Shown one piece after another: positions 6,107-8,911 of a stretch of DNA of 8,911 bases. Positions within the stretch are counted from its first letter, which is position 1, and every line of letters begins with the position of its first letter. The notes under the pieces were generated by a model. It saw only the letters and a list, made by a program, of their open reading frames with translations. It ran no database searches and was not told the DNA's origin. Origin of the DNA: CAZXDS01 sp964639525 (lineage in GTDB: Bacteria; Bacteroidota; Ignavibacteria; Ignavibacteriales; Melioribacteraceae). Location of the stretch: NCBI GenBank assembly GCA_964639525.1, contig CAZXDS010000145.1:1-8911 (forward strand). The letters run 5' to 3'. Position numbers and translations under genes: made by a program.

Positions 6107-7504
6107 CTAATTTCCACCATTTGATATTTTAAATCTTTCTAATTTATAGCGTAAGGTTTCCCGAGGTATTTTTAGCAGTCTTGCCGTTTTGCTTGTGTTA
6201 AAATCGCTTTGTTTGTATGCTTTGTTTAATATTTCTTTTTCAAAATTCCCAATCATCTCATCGTAGCTTGTTTCACCAAAGTGAATTGATGCATAATTAG
6301 TTTTTGATTTCTCAAAATATTTTGAGAAAAGTTCATTTTTTAAATGTTCAATTTTAATTGTTTCATCTGTTTGCAATATTGAAATTCTTTCAATAAAATT
6401 TTTCAGTTCTCTAACATTTCCCGGCCAATTGTATTGAAATAAAACTTCTTTTACTTTTTCAGAAAATCCACTGATTTTTTTACCGAATTTATTTGAATAA
6501 TAATTAAGGAAAAAATTAGCAAGAATAAGAATATCATCTTCCCGTTCATGCAAAGGCGGAGCCTCAATTCTTAAAACATTTAATCTATGATACAAATCAT
6601 TTCTAAATTCTTTTAATTCAATTGCTTTGTGTAAATCGCGATTTGTGGCAGCAATAATTCTTACGTTCACAGTTCTATCCTGCACAGAACCAAGACGCCG
6701 GAATTTTTTGTCTTCAATTACACGCAGTAATTTTGCTTGCAGTGTTAATGTCATTTCCCCAATTTCATCAAGGAACAAACTGCCGCCGTCTGCTTTTTCA
6801 AACAAGCCGGACTTAGTTTTTGTAGCATCTGTAAATGCACCTTTTTCAAAACCGAATAATTCGCTTTCCAAAAGCGTTTCAGGAATTGAAGCACAATTAA
6901 TTTCTATAAATTCTTTTTCAGACCTCGGACTTAAAGAATGAATTGACGACGCAATAAGCTGTTTTCCGGTACCGCTTTCACCTGTTATCAAGACTGTTTC
7001 GGAATCGTATTTCGCAAATTCCCTTATTTGATGTTTAATCAGTTTTATTTTCTCACTTTGACCAAGAATTTCGTCAATGCCTGTTATTCCGGATTGTTGT
7101 TTTTGTAGTTCCGCAACTTTTTCTTTTAGAGACAGTGTTTCCAATGCTAATTTGGTAATTAACTTAATCGCATCGGCTTTGAAAGGCTTTTTTATATAAT
7201 CATACGCTCCAAGTTTTAGAGATTGAACTGCCGACTCAATTGACGCATAACCGGTCATAACAATCACCAACAAGTCGGGATAATTTATCTTAATTTTTTG
7301 TAATACTTCCAGTCCGTTTATATCAGGGAGATTAATATCAAGAAGGACAAGATCTATTTTTTGTGTGTTAAGGATTTCTAATGCAGAACTTCCATCTTCC
7401 TTTAAAATAACATTATGATTCTCTTCACTTAATATTCTGCTTAAGTTTGAACGAATAAATTCTTCATCATCTACGATTAATATATTTCGTTTTTCAAGTG
7501 TCAT
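6107..7504 (-). CDS. NtrC-family sigma-54-dependent response regulator
   Basis: A 465-residue three-domain activator. The receiver domain (about 7-120) has the acidic pair Asp12/Asp13, phospho-acceptor Asp56 in LLDINLPD, Thr84, and Lys106 in KKPF. The AAA+ domain (about 145-380) has Walker A GESGTGKQ (175-182), the sigma-54 contact loop as GAFTDA (222-227) instead of GAFTGA, Walker B SLFLDE (242-247), and NWPGNVREL later. The C-terminal Fis-type helix-turn-helix (about 418-462) includes TSKTARLLKIPRETLRYKL. When phosphorylated it should oligomerise, bind upstream DNA and remodel sigma-54 polymerase with ATP. No histidine kinase is visible in the window. It lies 21 bases after the deiminase gene, with no clear Shine-Dalgarno site. 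Its likely target is the promoter 94 bases past its stop. Confidence 0.93.
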   Translation of the reverse strand: MTLEKRNILIVDDEEFIRSNLSRILSEENHNVILKEDGSSALEILNTQKIDLVLLDINLPDINGLEVLQKIKINYPDLLVIVMTGYASIESAVQSLKLGAYDYIKKPFKADAIKLITKLALETLSLKEKVAELQKQQSGITGIDEILGQSEKIKLIKHQIREFAKYDSETVLITGESGTGKQLIASSIHSLSPRSEKEFIEINCASIPETLLESELFGFEKGAFTDATKTKSGLFEKADGGSLFLDEIGEMTLTLQAKLLRVIEDKKFRRLGSVQDRTVNVRIIAATNRDLHKAIELKEFRNDLYHRLNVLRIEAPPLHEREDDILILANFFLNYYSNKFGKKISGFSEKVKEVLFQYNWPGNVRELKNFIERISILQTDETIKIEHLKNELFSKYFEKSKTNYASIHFGETSYDEMIGNFEKEILNKAYKQSDFNTSKTARLLKIPRETLRYKLERFKISNGGN

Positions 7505-7525
7505 AATAGAATCTGATTTTAAAAT

Positions 7526-8779
7526 TTATGCGTATTCAACAGCATCACGGTTTAAGGGCATTGTCATACAGCGGCAGCCGCCGCCGCCGCGTGAAAGTTC
7601 AGCACCTGCTATTGTAATTACAACTTTATTGTAATTGTCCGGATTTTCTTTTCCGGCAATAACATCTTCTGCCGAAATTATTTCATATCCGTTTTTATTC
7701 ATTTCATTAATTGTGTGAACATTTCTTTGATAACCCATAACGCGTCCCGGTGCTATTGAAAAAAAGTTCGCACCCGAATGCCATTGTTCTCTTTCCTGTA
7801 CCCATTCGTCTTTGCTACCTCCGCAGTTAATCGTCTTCAAGTTAATTCCCAATTTTGATAGTGCTGACAGGATATTATTTTCTTCAGCTATTGAAGCAAC
7901 TTCACCGTTTTCAACTGTGATATGAACTGTTCGATAATTATTTTTATTTAAAATAACGGGTTCATAAATCATACAATTATCAACATCAAGTATTGTAAAA
8001 ACCATATCAAGATGAATAAAAGATTCCGGAGTGTTGGGAAGCTGTTGAACAATAATATGCTTAGTTACTTTTTCTTTTTTTATTTGTTCCAAAATAAAAT
8101 CAATACCTTGCGTCGATGTGCGAAGTCCGTTACCAATTATTAAAACATCATCACGGACAATTAATATATCTCCGCCTTCAAAAGAAATATCCGGATTTTC
8201 CAAACTTAAGTAGCTATTACTGATTATACCTGCCTTCAAGTCGGGATGATTAGTAAAAATGGCTTCCATTATTAAAGATTCTCTTCGGCGAACAACGCTA
8301 TGCATATTTGAAATTAACACTTTGTTATTAATTGTTGCCGATGCATCACGTGTAAAGAAAAAATTATGAAGAGGCTGAAGTGAATAACGCTCTTCACTAA
8401 AATATTTTGTTAGCGTATTCCGTCTTAACGGGATTCCTTCAATCAACAGATTAGATAATTCCTTAGAAGAATAATCATCAAGCTGCTCTCTCAAATATTC
8501 CACATTTTCATTTTTACAAATTTTGTTAAGTAAATTTACTCTGGCATTTTCAATTTCGAGTGTTGTTTTTATTAAATCTTTAACTTCAAAAGTTTGAGTC
8601 ATTAATTTAAGCACATCAATAAACTGCCCATACTCTTTTGATGCTACGGCAAGGTTTAGAATATCACTGTATAATGCACGTTCAGCGTTTTCGGGAGTCA
8701 TATTTTCAATTTCATTACCCGGACTGTGAACTACTACTCCGTTTAACTTTCCAATTTCAGATTGAACATTAATTTTCAT
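7526..8779 (-). CDS. arcA: Arginine deiminase
   Basis: A 417-residue cytoplasmic enzyme of the guanidino-group-modifying family, converting L-arginine to L-citrulline and ammonia. Visible signatures are FTRD (142-145, Asp145), EGGD (201-204, Glu201), HLD (256-258, His256 and Asp258) and the C-terminal RGGGGCRCMTMPL (397-409) with nucleophile Cys404. Their order and spacing match the Pseudomonas enzyme (Asp166, Glu224, His278, Asp280, Cys406). The length is normal for the family. A second Cys, 402, sits two residues before the nucleophile. The start gives MKINVQSEIGKLNGVVVHSPG, the typical N-terminus; no strong ribosome binding site precedes it. Ornithine carbamoyltransferase, carbamate kinase and antiporter genes are not in the window. 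It probably shares a transcript with the response regulator. Confidence 0.93.
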   Translation of the reverse strand: MKINVQSEIGKLNGVVVHSPGNEIENMTPENAERALYSDILNLAVASKEYGQFIDVLKLMTQTFEVKDLIKTTLEIENARVNLLNKICKNENVEYLREQLDDYSSKELSNLLIEGIPLRRNTLTKYFSEERYSLQPLHNFFFTRDASATINNKVLISNMHSVVRRRESLIMEAIFTNHPDLKAGIISNSYLSLENPDISFEGGDILIVRDDVLIIGNGLRTSTQGIDFILEQIKKEKVTKHIIVQQLPNTPESFIHLDMVFTILDVDNCMIYEPVILNKNNYRTVHITVENGEVASIAEENNILSALSKLGINLKTINCGGSKDEWVQEREQWHSGANFFSIAPGRVMGYQRNVHTINEMNKNGYEIISAEDVIAGKENPDNYNKVVITIAGAELSRGGGGCRCMTMPLNRDAVEYA

Positions 8780-8911
8780 TTGTAGTCTAAGATTATTTTA
8801 AAAATATTAAAAGTATAAAGTAACTATAATTTTTAAAAAATGAATGAGGAAATTATAATTGATTTTTATTTAATCTAAAAAGTGCAGCCAACTTTGAATA
8901 ACTAAATTCAT
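8780..8911. other. AT-rich leader upstream of arcA
   Basis: This 132-base stretch presumably holds the promoter for arcA and the regulator. Several -10-like hexamers exist on the minus strand (TATAAT at 8857-8852, TATAGT at 8828-8823, TATACT at 8817-8812), but none has a convincing -35 partner, and such matches are expected in DNA this AT-rich. A minus-strand frame entering from the window edge is open from 8909 to a TAA at 8855-8853 (about 18 residues, containing SKLAALFRLNKNQL). It could be the tail of an upstream gene but is too short to claim. Confidence 0.3.

Noticed and set aside
6627..6941. A 104-codon plus-strand frame opposite the response regulator
   Set aside because: It lies entirely over the conserved AAA+ coding region and is Ser/Asn-rich, as expected for an antisense shadow.
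8867..8890. A TGGC-containing stretch upstream of arcA (minus strand TTGGCTGCACTTTTTAG) as a second sigma-54 promoter
   Set aside because: Only 4 of 6 bases of the -24 element match and the -12 element lacks both G and C, so it does not meet the GG-N10-GC pattern.

Overview
The window is AT-rich and carries eight confident protein genes, all on the minus strand, so transcription runs from high to low coordinates. Signal-peptide porin and lipoprotein genes show a Gram-negative cell with an outer membrane. The low GC, the purine-rich GGAGG-type ribosome binding sites before the transport genes, and the style of the proteins fit the Bacteroidota/Chlorobiota/Ignavibacteriota side of the tree. That placement is an inference from general features, not from a marker gene.

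Layout in transcription order: (1) 8911-8780, an AT-rich leader. (2) 8779-7526, arginine deiminase (arcA type) with all the catalytic residues visible. (3) 7504-6107, an NtrC-family sigma-54 response regulator (receiver, AAA+, Fis-type helix-turn-helix), 21 bases behind the deiminase. (4) A 177-base gap with a near-consensus -24/-12 promoter at 6013-5998. (5) 5929-4922, an outer-membrane porin of the OprO/OprP type. (6) 4851-3751, a LivK-type substrate-binding lipoprotein, interrupted by a run of 100 N. (7) 3591-272, livH, livM, livG and livF, tightly packed or overlapping. (8) 271-1, a non-coding tail with two copies of an ~82-base repeat that can fold into a long hairpin.

Working model: porin, binding protein and the two-permease/two-ATPase importer form one complete uptake route across both membranes, for a branched-chain amino acid or similar small amphiphilic solute. 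The sigma-54 activator encoded just upstream probably switches this unit on from the -24/-12 promoter. Two strong hairpins, one after the porin gene and one after the binding-protein gene, sit where expression usually steps down, so they may set a porin > binding protein > permease ratio. The arginine deiminase suggests a nitrogen or amino-acid theme, but no other arginine-pathway gene or sensor kinase is visible.

The individual genes all belong to well-known families. I see no plainly new system. The most useful leads are the activator/promoter/porin-importer arrangement, the intercistronic hairpins, the foldable repeat pair, and an N gap that looks too short for the protein it interrupts.
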